Source: Sipunculus nudus (taxonomy: Eukaryota > Annelida > Sipuncula > Golfingiida > Sipunculidae). Taken from it: DNA of 64,000 nt. The translations under genes were made by a program, and so were the position numbers. The notes beneath the pieces were generated by a model that was not told where the DNA came from, searched no databases, and saw nothing but the letters and a program-made list of their open reading frames with translations. The stretch spans positions 42,810,659 through 42,874,658 of the forward strand of contig CM049313.1 in the NCBI GenBank assembly GCA_026874595.1, read 5' to 3'. This document shows positions 49,230-59,521 of the stretch, piece after piece. Each line of letters starts with the position of its first letter. Position 1 is the stretch's first letter.

Positions 49230-52200
49230 AGCATATGGGGTCCCCCCCCCCCCCACCCACCCACCGCTTTTTCCGCCGCAACAACCTTCTATATAGCTTA
49301 TTATAGGGTTTCTAACCCAGTTTTTTGGGACCTGAACCCCTTCCTTCTTGGACCTATCTATAGGCCTACTTGGATATATCTAAGTTTTCTTGGTGAAAAA
49401 AAATATTTTGATATGAATAAAGTTTAGTTTTTGTATAAAAATATATTTAGATATAAAGAATAATGCCAGCTGTAAAAATTTAATGATAGAAATAAAATTC
49501 ATAAAGAAAAAAGTGTAAAAAAAACAGATGCTGTTCTTTTTATGTTTATTTTTTTTAAGAAATAAAAGGCCTTTACTGCCTTTACTGCCTTCTTGCTACA
49601 AGGCTATAAATGGTGCATTTGCTAAATATTACCGAACAAAGTACTTGGCTTCATCTTCCTTCAGAATTTTAGTCAGAATACCTTGTTATTTTTGGGTGGT
49701 GAAAAAAAAAATAAAAAGAAAATGGCTCTATAAACTCATAGTTATGGTGCTGCACATATAAGTAATTTTAAAAGCTGTTTTTTTTTTTCAGACAAAATAA
49801 ATTTGTTGTTCAGACTACAGATATTTATTTTTCCCCGCTTTTTTAGTATACATGGTATTTTAAATAGATAGGCTATATCATGAAAAAAAACACGTTGAAA
49901 ACGTTGAATTAACGTTGAATCAACGCTCAGTGCCCGCTTTGGAATTAGGCCTTATAACGACCGTAAAAACTATCTGAATAAATGAATTTAAAATATTTCG
50001 AATATATCTAAAGAAAAATATGAATCATATTCTGTTGCAGATGTCGAATTTAATCCAAGGTTCTTAATACCTTTAACTTTTACCTTGTATTCGCCACCGT
50101 TTATATCTTGCAGGTAATATATTATGGTGTAGTAGGATATTCTTTTAATAAATAACTTCCGTACCATCCTGCAGAGGGCAGCACGAATTAGGCTATCACA
50201 ACTTAAACGATCTAATGACTGTTTTCCCTGATCAATGTCCAACAAATAATTTTTCACAAGAGAAACGGTGTCGAGCCCAAAGAAACATACCAGAGATTTT
50301 TTATCCTTTAGTAATTAGGAGACCACATCGATATGACAGTTAATTATTTTACTTTGTTTTATTGGTAAAACAATTAGGCCTACTAGCATTCCCAACAGAC
50401 GTTGCACCTTGCTTCACAAAGTTGGTTTCTGTCCACGTGCTACAAGATCATTCCGCATTCCGTTCTTAAGGAATCTTAGCTCTAGTCTCGATCAGGACTG
50501 AAGTGACTAGGCTACTTAAACGTCCGGTCCCATTACAAATACAAAATAACCCTATTTTGAAATTCAGACCCGTGAAAAGGTACATTTTAAAATCAAAGAT
50601 ATTTTAATACTTGCAGCAATGCATGTCTTTTTTTCCCCAAGTTTTAATTTTTTTCTCCATTAATTAAAATAGAATGTAATTGGGAAGTGTTTCACGCATA
50701 GAACTAGAGTGTGCGTGAACTCAGGGATTCGGGGTAAAACTACGTCACTCCATCCTCCTTAATTATGAATAAGACCTGCTATAGTTCACGCATACTGTAC
50801 GCATTTTCGCTCACATGGAAACATCTTTAGAAGCACCTAATCTCTCAGTAAAAGAAAATGTGGTCTGGTGACATGAAATGTGGGAAATTTGGTGGAAATA
50901 CCCGTCAGCGTAATTTGGTAAAAATATCAATTTTTCTGCACTTCGCTCAGTTTTACCTCAGAACCATTTCAAGATGGCATCTATTGTTGTGTTAGGCCTA
51001 ATACACTCCTAAACCACAAATTAATCATACTCATGTTGGGCTAAATGAGGGTGACTGTCTAACATGCAGCGCTGTTACTAAATATTTACTAAATCTGTTT
51101 AGCATAAATATTTATTAAATATTCATTTTTTTCCTGTACAGCCATATTATTGAACTTGTTTTCAGAGCAAAAACTACTTTAGTAATGCGCGAGGCGCATT
51201 ATTATTTATAAAATGGACCTTGACATGCAAAATTAATCTCATATTCAATTTCGCTATCACTGCAATGTTGATTAATTTCTTTTTCCTTATAAGCTATGGC
51301 AGAATCGTTAATATTAGGGAAACAGCTGGCAATATACCGCATTTTAATTGAGCGGTAAGAGACAAATTTCGTCTAGAAAGATTAAGTTTAAAATTTAATT
51401 ATGTTTTTCCAAATTATTTTCAATTACTTTAAAAGTCCTTAGTTTGGTTTGTTATTAACATCTGAAAATTATTAACTTCTGAAAGTTTTCCTTAAAAAGT
51501 AAACTTATTTTTTTAATGGCTTCATTATAACGGAATTTTTGTTATTTTATCTGGGCTCACGACCATCCTACTCCAATTTTCCTTACATTTAGTTAAAAAT
51601 TGGATATTTTGAAAATTATTTCACACGCATTATTCTCCGGACATTAAACGAACCCAATCTCCTACTAGGTATGTTCCATATACATTCATGGAGTAGTTAA
51701 ATTTTCTTTTTTAAGATATGTCAATTTCAGAAGTCCACAACTTAAGAGTTAATGCTATTGCTTCATGAATTTATTGTTTTACTCCTCTTGTGAAGACTTC
51801 CACGTGTTGCGACTCATGTGTGTACATTTTCCTCGCAAACCCCAAAAAATCTTGTGGTTGCTATACTTAACACCGATATATGTTACTCTCCTGAAATATA
51901 GCAAACAATACTTGTAGATGTGGGTATGATATAGATCTGATCCGTTCAATACGGCGTATTTGGGTTTACATAATGTCCACATTTGGTTCATAGTCCGACT
52001 TATTGGGCTGCATTGTAAATACTAGAACATGACCTGTTCAATATTTTTCACTTGAAGACCAGTTTAGTTTCATTCCAAATCGATATATGGCACTGCAAGT
52101 TCAACCACTGGATAACCCGTAGTGTAAAAAGAATTCACAAGAGGTACGTCAAAGGTTTCACAATTTTTCACACGGGTTTCAATTCGAAGTCTTTAAGAGC

Positions 52201-52330
52201 GAAGAATGTGGTAAAAAAGTTCATAGAACTACATATACTCTTCCAAAGGAGTAAATATATTAAATATATCACTTGGCACATTACTTACGTGTCTAGACCA
52301 CAATATTTCCGTAAAGATGACTAATTAATG
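49230..52330. other. No gene recognised
   Basis: AT-rich intergenic DNA with a C-run near 49243. Several short frames lack splice sites or recognisable motifs. The stretch 50690-50830 has more CpG, but nothing ties it to a promoter. Confidence 0.4.
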
Positions 52331-52331
52331 T

Positions 52332-52500
52332 TTATATTGCTGTGGGGTGGGATGGGGAGTGATTTGAGAAAAACTGTGCACCTTTGACAGCAGGGGTGCT
52401 TCCGAGTGATGCATTTCTAATCAGGTATGTGGGAATTTCCGCATTGAGTAACCTCCAGTGACCAACAGTGGGCAGTTTGGATCTTGACAATCCCAGACAA
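52332..52500 (-). repeat. Inverted fragment of the 7125/15845/29105 block
   Basis: On the minus strand it reads CCCACTGTTGGTCACTGGAGG...CCTGCTGTCAAAGGTGCACAG, matching the CACTGGAAG...CCTGCTGTGACAGGTGTACAG block found in + orientation in three other places. It is diverged and in opposite orientation. Confidence 0.5.
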
Positions 52501-53439
52501 TACATATGGACACAATTAAATTTCATCACTTGAGAAGTTAAGACTCAAGTCATTAATAATACATGCTAAAGAGCAGATTTCTGAAAGGGGCGAATTGTAT
52601 CCGTGGTATATCTATTGAACTCAACAAACCCTTTGCTGCTGTAGAAGACTTGTGGCGTCACCTATCAGTTGTCTATGTTCACGAAATTTTACTTGTATTT
52701 TTGGGAGTGACAGATGACAGTCATTGGTTCATCTTTGCAGGGCACGAAAAACAGCTCTTAGAGTCAAAAGCTTCAATACAGGTGGGTCATTCCAGACAAA
52801 TGATGAACATTTAAAATTAACTGCGTTATATTATATGAATTCAGATATACTTATATTGTCTCTGCTTGAGCAAAAGTGTATAATATGGATGTTTTGTCAA
52901 GCACCAAGAAATTCTCAGATTTGATTGCCTTTATTTGATTTTACAGAAAAGAAATGCGAAACTTACCTCTAAAATGTTACAGTTCCAAGAAACTCTTGCG
53001 ACAACCGCAAAATTATTTGCAGGGGTTCCTAAATTAAAAAAAAAATTGCTATTCTAATATTGTGTTGCCCATTCCGGGGAAGATTAATGTCCCCTGTGAA
53101 AGCAACCTTTTTCAGGTAATGAGATCTGAAAATTATTTTAGTTACTGGGATTTTACTCGTGGAATTATTTTAGTTACTCGGTGATGCCTCATGTTTAAAA
53201 AAGTTGCTACCCTAAAATTCATAATTTGTCTGGAATGACCCAGGTCCTGACAGGATTTTTAGAAGACCTGAAATGAGGTCCCGTGGCCAATCAACTCCGA
53301 GGAAAAGGACACAGAATTCATATAAGGCCAATATAGGAGCATAAATTCTGTCCATTAGAACCGGAAAGTTTGCAACCTGATAGTGTGATGTATTTCTTCA
53401 GTGTATAACCAAAAATAAGATCACTGCGACCTATCTTTA

Positions 53440-53500
53440 AGAGCGACTTAGTTTTAAACAAGCTGAGCGTCATGGTCCATGGACCAATTGAGCCGCGAGG
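53440..53500 (+). repeat. Solitary TAGCTCAG-family right end
   Basis: AAGCTGAGCGTCATGGTCCATGGACCAATTG: a subterminal motif, the perfect palindrome TGGTCCATGGACCA (53473-53486), and ATTG in place of CTTG. The upstream 700 bp contain only faint family traces. Confidence 0.5.
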
Positions 53501-54339
53501 GCCATCATCATACTTTAAAAATGTTTACAATGATCAAATAACACGTCAAATCACGCGTTTATATAAATTTGAAAATGTTGCATATACATGTATATCGCGC
53601 AAAACATAATCACATGTACTATCAAACTTTTCAATGATTTTATTTTATCATGATATTGTACACATATCATTTTTGTATCAATATTTCCTATTGTAACGTA
53701 ATGAACGTAGAATACTGGCCATATCGGCATTAATTACATTACACCCATATTTTTAAACAATAAGATAAACAAAACACAAATCACATACCAATATGTATAT
53801 GTCCATGCTACAAAATATCAAATATTATAAATAATTGCGTAATTAAATACTGAAAAGTATTGTATACCTTGTTTGAAGTTGTCCTCCATAAAAAAAAACA
53901 AATTATCATAAGGTATTTATTGTTAACATATATGTTAACAATGCGATATTCGTATTACTGTGACAAATCGAAAAGAAATCTTTTAAGAAAGACTGGTATG
54001 CTAAAAATCAATCTTAGGGGGTTTCAACATAATAATCTGATTATATCAATGTTTTATAATAATGATATTTGTTAAGTTTTGCCGTAATTATTTTTATCTT
54101 TATTTGAAAAATCGCCATCATAAAAAGTCCCCATCTCATAACTACAATGTTTATAATCATATCTAAAATAAAATATTGATATAACTAATACGTTTATATC
54201 CTATATAAACAGTTATATATAAATATAAACCTCTGCATAAAAATACACCCGTTTAAAACAATTAAGATAAACCATATACTCTTGTGACTGGGTGACATAA
54301 AAGCGGACCGAACTGTCTCGCTAGTGAAGCTTGCTTTGC

Positions 54340-54393
54340 TAGCAAAGCGGTTGGTACGCTGGACTTGTGCGCCACCGTTATGGGTTCGAATCC
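54340..54393 (+). promoter_or_regulatory. tRNA-like A box and B box in 5' LTR
   Basis: TAGCAAAGCGG at 54340-54350 fits the A-box consensus TRGCNNAGYNGG without its last base counted, and GGTTCGAATCC at 54383-54393 is a perfect B box, 33 bases later. The spacing is that of a tRNA gene. Repeated at 55155/55198-55208 and 55977/56020-56030 (B box with one change). Pol III activity is inferred, not shown. Confidence 0.65.
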
Positions 54394-54441
54394 CGGATCG
54401 ACCCAGTGTTTGCCCCTGATCAATTTGTCTTCGTAACAAAA

Positions 54442-54459
54442 TGGGGGCTCGTCCGGGAT
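54442..54459 (+). other. Primer binding site, tRNA-Pro type
   Basis: TGGGGGCTCGTCCGGGAT, three bases after the LTR end. It is the same 18-base sequence that gammaretroviruses use to pair with the 3' end of tRNA-Pro. A shorter match (TGGGGGCTCGTC) follows the internal LTR tail at 55257. Confidence 0.85.
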
Positions 54460-54602
54460 GCTTAATAGTTTTCAAATTTATTAGGCCTTGACCTGGACAC
54501 ATTGTTTTATCATACATTGTTTACAAGATTACATATTGTTTACAGTACATTGTTTACAGGATTTATCTAAGTGGTTTTTTGTTATTGTTTTGACATCTTA
54601 AC

Positions 54603-55135
54603 ATGGCAGATTTCAAACCTGAGACATTTGTTGACGATCCAGACCCTGCTCAACTTGAACAGTTGACAAAAGAACTGTTGTTGCGTCTGGGACAACACTT
54701 AGGGCTAAGTGTGAAAAAAGCTTTGAGAAAGCCTCATATCATTGCTAAAATCATGCAAGATCTAATCAGCAAAGGTTTAATTGAAGAGACTGAAGTTGAA
54801 ACATAAAAAAATGATGGCCTTACTATGCAATTGGAATTAAAGTAGTTAGAAATGCAAGAAAGGTTAGAAAGAGAAAGACTAGAAAAAGAAGGAGAAATTG
54901 AGTTAAAACGACTGGAGTTAGAAAGATTTAAACTAGAACGTGCTGCCCCAACTCACAGTTTTGATGTTGCTAAACACATTAGACTTGTCCCACCTTTTCA
55001 AGAAATAGAGGTTGATAAATATTTCTCACACTTTTAGAAGGTAGCTGAAAATTTAAAATGGCCTAAGGAAAATTGGACTATGCTGTTACAAAGTGTATTG
55101 ACTGGCAAGGCCAGAGAAATTTATACAGAGCTTTT
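54603..55135 (+). pseudogene. gag: gag remnant with three in-frame stops
   Basis: Begins MADFKPETFVDDPDPAQLE and keeps one frame through a charged helix (ERLERERLEKEGEIELKRLE) to a capsid-like segment with KVAENLKWPKENW and LLQSVLTGKAREIY. The last is typical of gag proteins of Ty3/Gypsy-like elements with SCAN-like capsid parts. Stops TAA at 54804, TAG at about 54843 and TAG at 55035 break it without any frameshift. The frame runs out at the internal LTR tail at about 55135, so the rest of gag and all of pol are lost. Confidence 0.75.
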
Positions 55136-55372
55136 CAACAGAAGCTTGCTTTTCTAGCGAAGCGATTGGTTCGCCGGACTTGTGCGCCACCGACATGGGT
55201 TCGAATCCGGGTTCGGCCCAAGATTTTCCCCTGAGCAATTTGTCTTCGTAACAAAATGGGGGCTCGTCTAATGTGACGGTTATCTTTGTGGCCCAGGGAA
55301 TAAGCTCACCAAAGTGCGAGTCCTTGGATAATTAGTCTTGATCTGATAGCAGAACGCTCTTATGAGGAGGTG

Positions 55373-56075
55373 TGTGACGGGGTGACTTAAAAGCGGACCG
55401 AACTGTCTCGAACAGAAGGGGATGGGCACGTAAAAGACCCCATACTGTTCTTCGATAGAAGAGTAGGCCAGCCTGTTGCCAGCAGTATGGAACCCGGCCC
55501 TGTAGAGCCAGCCGTTTGGTGGATAAAAGTTGTGGGGATCCCGAAAGGATCAGGGACAATTTAGGCTCCAAGACGTAAAAACCAGGGTGTCCGGTTAGGA
55601 CCAGTAGGGACAAGGCTCAAAGCATGATGGCACAATCACCAGAGAAGGCTCCCGAGAAGGCTCCGATCGAACGAAAACTGTACCTAGTCGAAAGGGACAA
55701 GGCTCAGGACGGGACTTACGGTAGTCCAGGGGGTAGTCCGCTGGCGCTCGGACATTACTGGCAGGTTGCTAGGCTCAGGCTCCCGGGAACACCTGGGGGA
55801 TTCCCCGGTGGTAGGCTGTCAGCGAGGGCGGGCCGGACCTGGCTGGCTGGCGTGTCAGTTCTGGCGACCTCAGTGCAAAGAGAGGGCTACCCGAAGAGGC
55901 AAAACTGCGGCGTAAAAACCCTAGCTATTGCCTAAGCGGTGAAACTGGCATGCATGTCTAGTAAAGCAAGCTTCACTAGCGAAGCGGTTGATACGCCGGA
56001 CATTAACGCCACCGTTATGGGTTCGGATCCCGGATCGACCCAGTATTTTCCCCTGATCAATTTGTCTTCATAACA
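55373..56075 (+). repeat. 3' LTR (703 bp)
   Basis: Runs from TGTGACGGGGTGAC to CTTCATAACA. The first 40 bases and the last 120 match the short 5' LTR. The central 540 bases (GC-rich, with AGAAGGCTCCCGAGAAGGCT near 55641) are missing from the 5' copy. A frame of about 100 codons lies in it but has no family resemblance. Confidence 0.75.
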
Positions 56076-57187
56076 CTCTATATTACCGATTTGAAATTTC
56101 AAAATTTAACTGACCATTTAATGCTGCATTTTTGGGAAGCAGAACTAATACAAATGATGCATTTCCCTTGAGCGCCAAAGTTTTCTTTAAATATATTTTT
56201 CCATCATGGCTTGGTTTATCGAAAGAAGACGAAGGTGATCAACGATAAAGAATGCAGTGTGATTATTTTTCTAACTTTTGTCCCTTCTGGATTTACCATT
56301 ATATATGCACGTCGCTTTGACTAATCATATCGCGTGGTTAAGAATTTGTTTGCTCAATTTCGTCATTTTGTTTCAGGTATCAGCGGGGTTCGAACCAAGG
56401 ACCTTCTGTCTCGAACTCCATGGCCTCCTTCCGCCAAGTATTGCTTTAACGTTCAGCTCACTGAGATAAAATTATTAAATCAACTAAACATGCAGGTTAG
56501 ATGTCATTACATATTTTTTTTTAAATTCCCTTATTTTGCGCATCTCCATTTTGCAGGACGTTACAACATTTACAGAAACTCTATGCCTCGATTATTTCAC
56601 AGTGCCTGTACACATCTTTATCCGTATGTTTTCCATGCTTACACCTACGTATATAATAGCTTCGTATATAATAGCTACGTATATAATGAATAGCTGTGAG
56701 ATTAAAATTAATTGACATATATCACAATAAAAAGTCAAATACCTGCTTGTTTTGTTTATAGCAAATACAACAAAGGCATCTGGCAGCAAGTCAGATAAGC
56801 CAGAGCTTTGCAAATGCCGTCTTGTAACAAGTGATCTTTCTACCCCCAGCAAATATGCAACCTACCACCTTAGGTTACATGTTTTTCCCTATTGTCAAAA
56901 ATTGCTGTGTTTACAAACATGTTGTTGATAAACAAGTTAACACATTCTTTCCGAAGGCCTTGTAAGAACTTGTCACAATCAAAATTACCCTTAGATCATT
57001 AATATATACATAGTGTAAGCCAAAATCACATAAATTCTTTTTCAAAAGGCAGATGATTTGGCACCTTTAATAATTGCTCCAAGATTCCAAGATTAGAAAC
57101 TTTGCTATTATATCTGTTGTAAGCAGTTTGTATTTGATTGATGTATAAATACACCAATGTCCAGGCAAGCTTCAAGAGCATAACTGT
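56076..57187. other. No gene recognised; possible 3' UTR of lectin gene
   Basis: AT-rich. A minus-strand ATTAAA at 57066-57071, about 117 bp after the lectin stop codon, could be its polyadenylation signal. Frames such as that near 56334 look fortuitous. Confidence 0.35.
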
Positions 57188-57494
57188 TTAATAATTGTCA
57201 TAAATATTAGGACTGGAAAATTCGGTCATGTCCACATACTTGTCTGTGGCAAAGTGGTGAGATCTGGGCAGTGTGGAACTATAGCGGGGTGACTCCACCT
57301 GATAGCCAGAAATCACAGCATGCGATTGTGTTTTCTCCCACAGTCCTCCGCTGCATCCACATGCCATTGGAGCAAGGTACGTTGGGTTTACCGCCATCTT
57401 TGCATCATTGTCATGCCTGAATTGCTCAAATTCCGTTCGGTCTATCTTGCTCATGGTCAGTTGAATGCAAAAAGCCGTGTTCCCGCGATGAACA
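57188..57494 (-). CDS. Receptor tail exon, form 2 (tyrosine motifs)
   Basis: With the acceptor TCTATTCCCAG at 57495-57505 this exon begins in the phase the TM exon leaves and runs open for 102 residues to the stop at 57188. It carries NPTY (endocytic or PTB-binding type), GYQV, KYVDM (YxxM, as bound by PI3-kinase SH2 domains) and a final IYDNY. This density of tyrosine motifs is unlikely by chance. A second acceptor in the same phase exists 35 bp further on. Confidence 0.65.
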
Positions 57495-59481
57495 CTGGGA
57501 ATAGACTGACTGGCCATCGTTGGCTGGAGAGCCAACAGATGGCGCTACCTGCTAAGGGGTTTGGGCTGACGCTAGCCCATTGAGCTCCTCGATACTGGCG
57601 CACCCAGCTGCCATATCAGCTTTGCAGACTTTTGGGCAGACGGTTTCGGTCACGTGACAGGACGCCCCGTTGTATTGTTGTGAACGTAACATTTGTTGCA
57701 TCCGGGATTCCAGGATGTCGCAATTTTTGCATCTAAAACAAACATAATGCAAGGGTATTTGATGATATAATCTTATTAATAAAGTTGTTATTATTAGAAG
57801 TAGTAAAATATCTCGCCAAATTTCGACCAAGAAATATGATACGAGGGCTAGAACAGGCAAAACAACTGCAAATATAATAAAAAAAAACATGTGTATAAAA
57901 AACTGCGGGAACGTTGCGCAGTTAAGGCTAATATTTATTCTTTTTCATGCTTTTCTCAGACAATTTGATAAATACTCTCTGTCTCTCTGTATATGTATTT
58001 TTGACCTCTGAACTGTGGTTCTCTGGTTAGCCAAAAAAAATCTTATAATACCTGTTTTTACGCTTCGCACATATGTATGCTGTAACCACAGAAACGATGA
58101 ACATGACAACCACAGTAACGCCCAATCCGATCATGATCCACCGATCACGTGACCAAGTTGACCCTGAAGTTTTACCACAAATAACGACTGACTGTTTAGG
58201 TGGAGATGCATTATATATCTGCTTACCCGTTAAACGTTCTTTACCATTATAGGAAAATTCTCCAAATTACGATAATAAAAATAAATTTGAAAATAAACGT
58301 GCAGTTCCACAACATCGCATTCATATTTTTTTTAATTGAGCATAAATTTGTGAAAATCAAATGCTCTCATCAACCTGTCACAGCATAAAATGCTATTGAA
58401 CTGTTAAGATGAAATTACAAGTTTACATATCAAGACATTATGTTCTCTTTTCTACGACCGGCATTAAAGGTTCCTTTTTCTTTAGGTAATTAGTTAATGT
58501 ATTGGGGATAACCAAGCAAATTTAAAAAATGTTCTACGAAATGGCCGCTCCGATCTTTAAATAAACAAATTTATCATTATTATTTTTGAATTGTGCAAAC
58601 ATTTTAATGAAATTCATTCATATATTAACAAACTATACGTCTTCGTCACACCGTCATGGACATTATAGGGAGGGGGAGGGTTCTACGCAATCAGACTGTC
58701 AACATTTCATATTTCTAAGCATTTGTTTTCCTTATACAACAATGTATCACGTTTTCATATCGTTCCACATGTTTGCAAAAATTCCATTTATTGTATAAAC
58801 TTTTTAAAATTAAAAAAAAATATTGGATCCAAAACGATCGTAGAACAATTAATTTTGTTGTGGCCTTGCAGTGTTTACAAGACAGTATCCAATCTGCATT
58901 TGTCACATCTGTTTGTACTTACATGTTATCATTTTAGCTTAGAATGCAATAGAAAAAGACAAAGATATATCCAAATCAACACGACTTATAAACGATTCTT
59001 TGGAACACACGTTGGTTCTCTTTTGGAGAAACTGGATTTATTTGAACCAAATGATCGAAATTGTCTAAAAGAGAACTGGTTTTAGACATGATATCATATT
59101 TTTAATATTTTTTAATTCCACCAAGAAAAAAGAGAAAGGCAGCTTTATCAAACTTGTAAACAATATATATATATTTCAAGAAGTATCTAACCGGAAGTTG
59201 GTTTGAGTGAAGGATTGATTCTGATGACGTAACTGGTAGACGTCGTGTCGTCATCATGATCTGGCTTCGGAGGCACTTCCGACAACCCTGAAGAGGAAAA
59301 ACCTACCACCAGTGTATTTTTAATCAAAGAGTTATATGCATAACGGGGCCGGATAGGGACGGGGAATTGAGTTGCAACACCTGCCAACTTCGTAATAATT
59401 CACGATTTTACTACAGAGCTCTAAAAAAGGGTTACATATATACATTTCACTCATATTTATTATTTATATATTATATTATGA

Positions 59482-59521
<40 letters not shown>

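Larger units (their letters stand above)
54282..56075 (+). mobile_element. Broken LTR retrotransposon with 4-bp target duplication
   Basis: Starts TGTGAC at 54282 and ends TAACA at 56075, flanked on both sides by CTCT. The 5' LTR is 157 bp (54282-54438) and looks like the 3' LTR (55373-56075, 703 bp) with its middle removed. After the 5' LTR come AAA and TGGGGGCTCGTCCGGGAT (54442-54459), a primer binding site of the tRNA-Pro type. A gag remnant follows, then a second LTR tail with a partial primer site (55139-55268), and a short purine stretch before the 3' LTR. No protease, reverse transcriptase or integrase is present, so the copy is non-autonomous. The 4-bp duplication fits Ty3-like or retrovirus-like integrases. 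Confidence 0.8.

Noticed and set aside
55624-55935. 103-codon frame in the 3' LTR as a gene
   Set aside because: Lies within the LTR, absent from the short 5' LTR, with no recognisable domain.
54282-56075. An intact endogenous retrovirus
   Set aside because: The primer site resembles that of gammaretroviruses, but there is no pol or env and gag has three stops. A broken Ty3-like element explains all that is seen.
57733-57890. Hydrophobic frame (two possible membrane segments) running into tail exon 1
   Set aside because: It is most simply AT-rich intron upstream of a strong acceptor (TTTGTTTTAG). The TM exon at 58052 already supplies the membrane helix.
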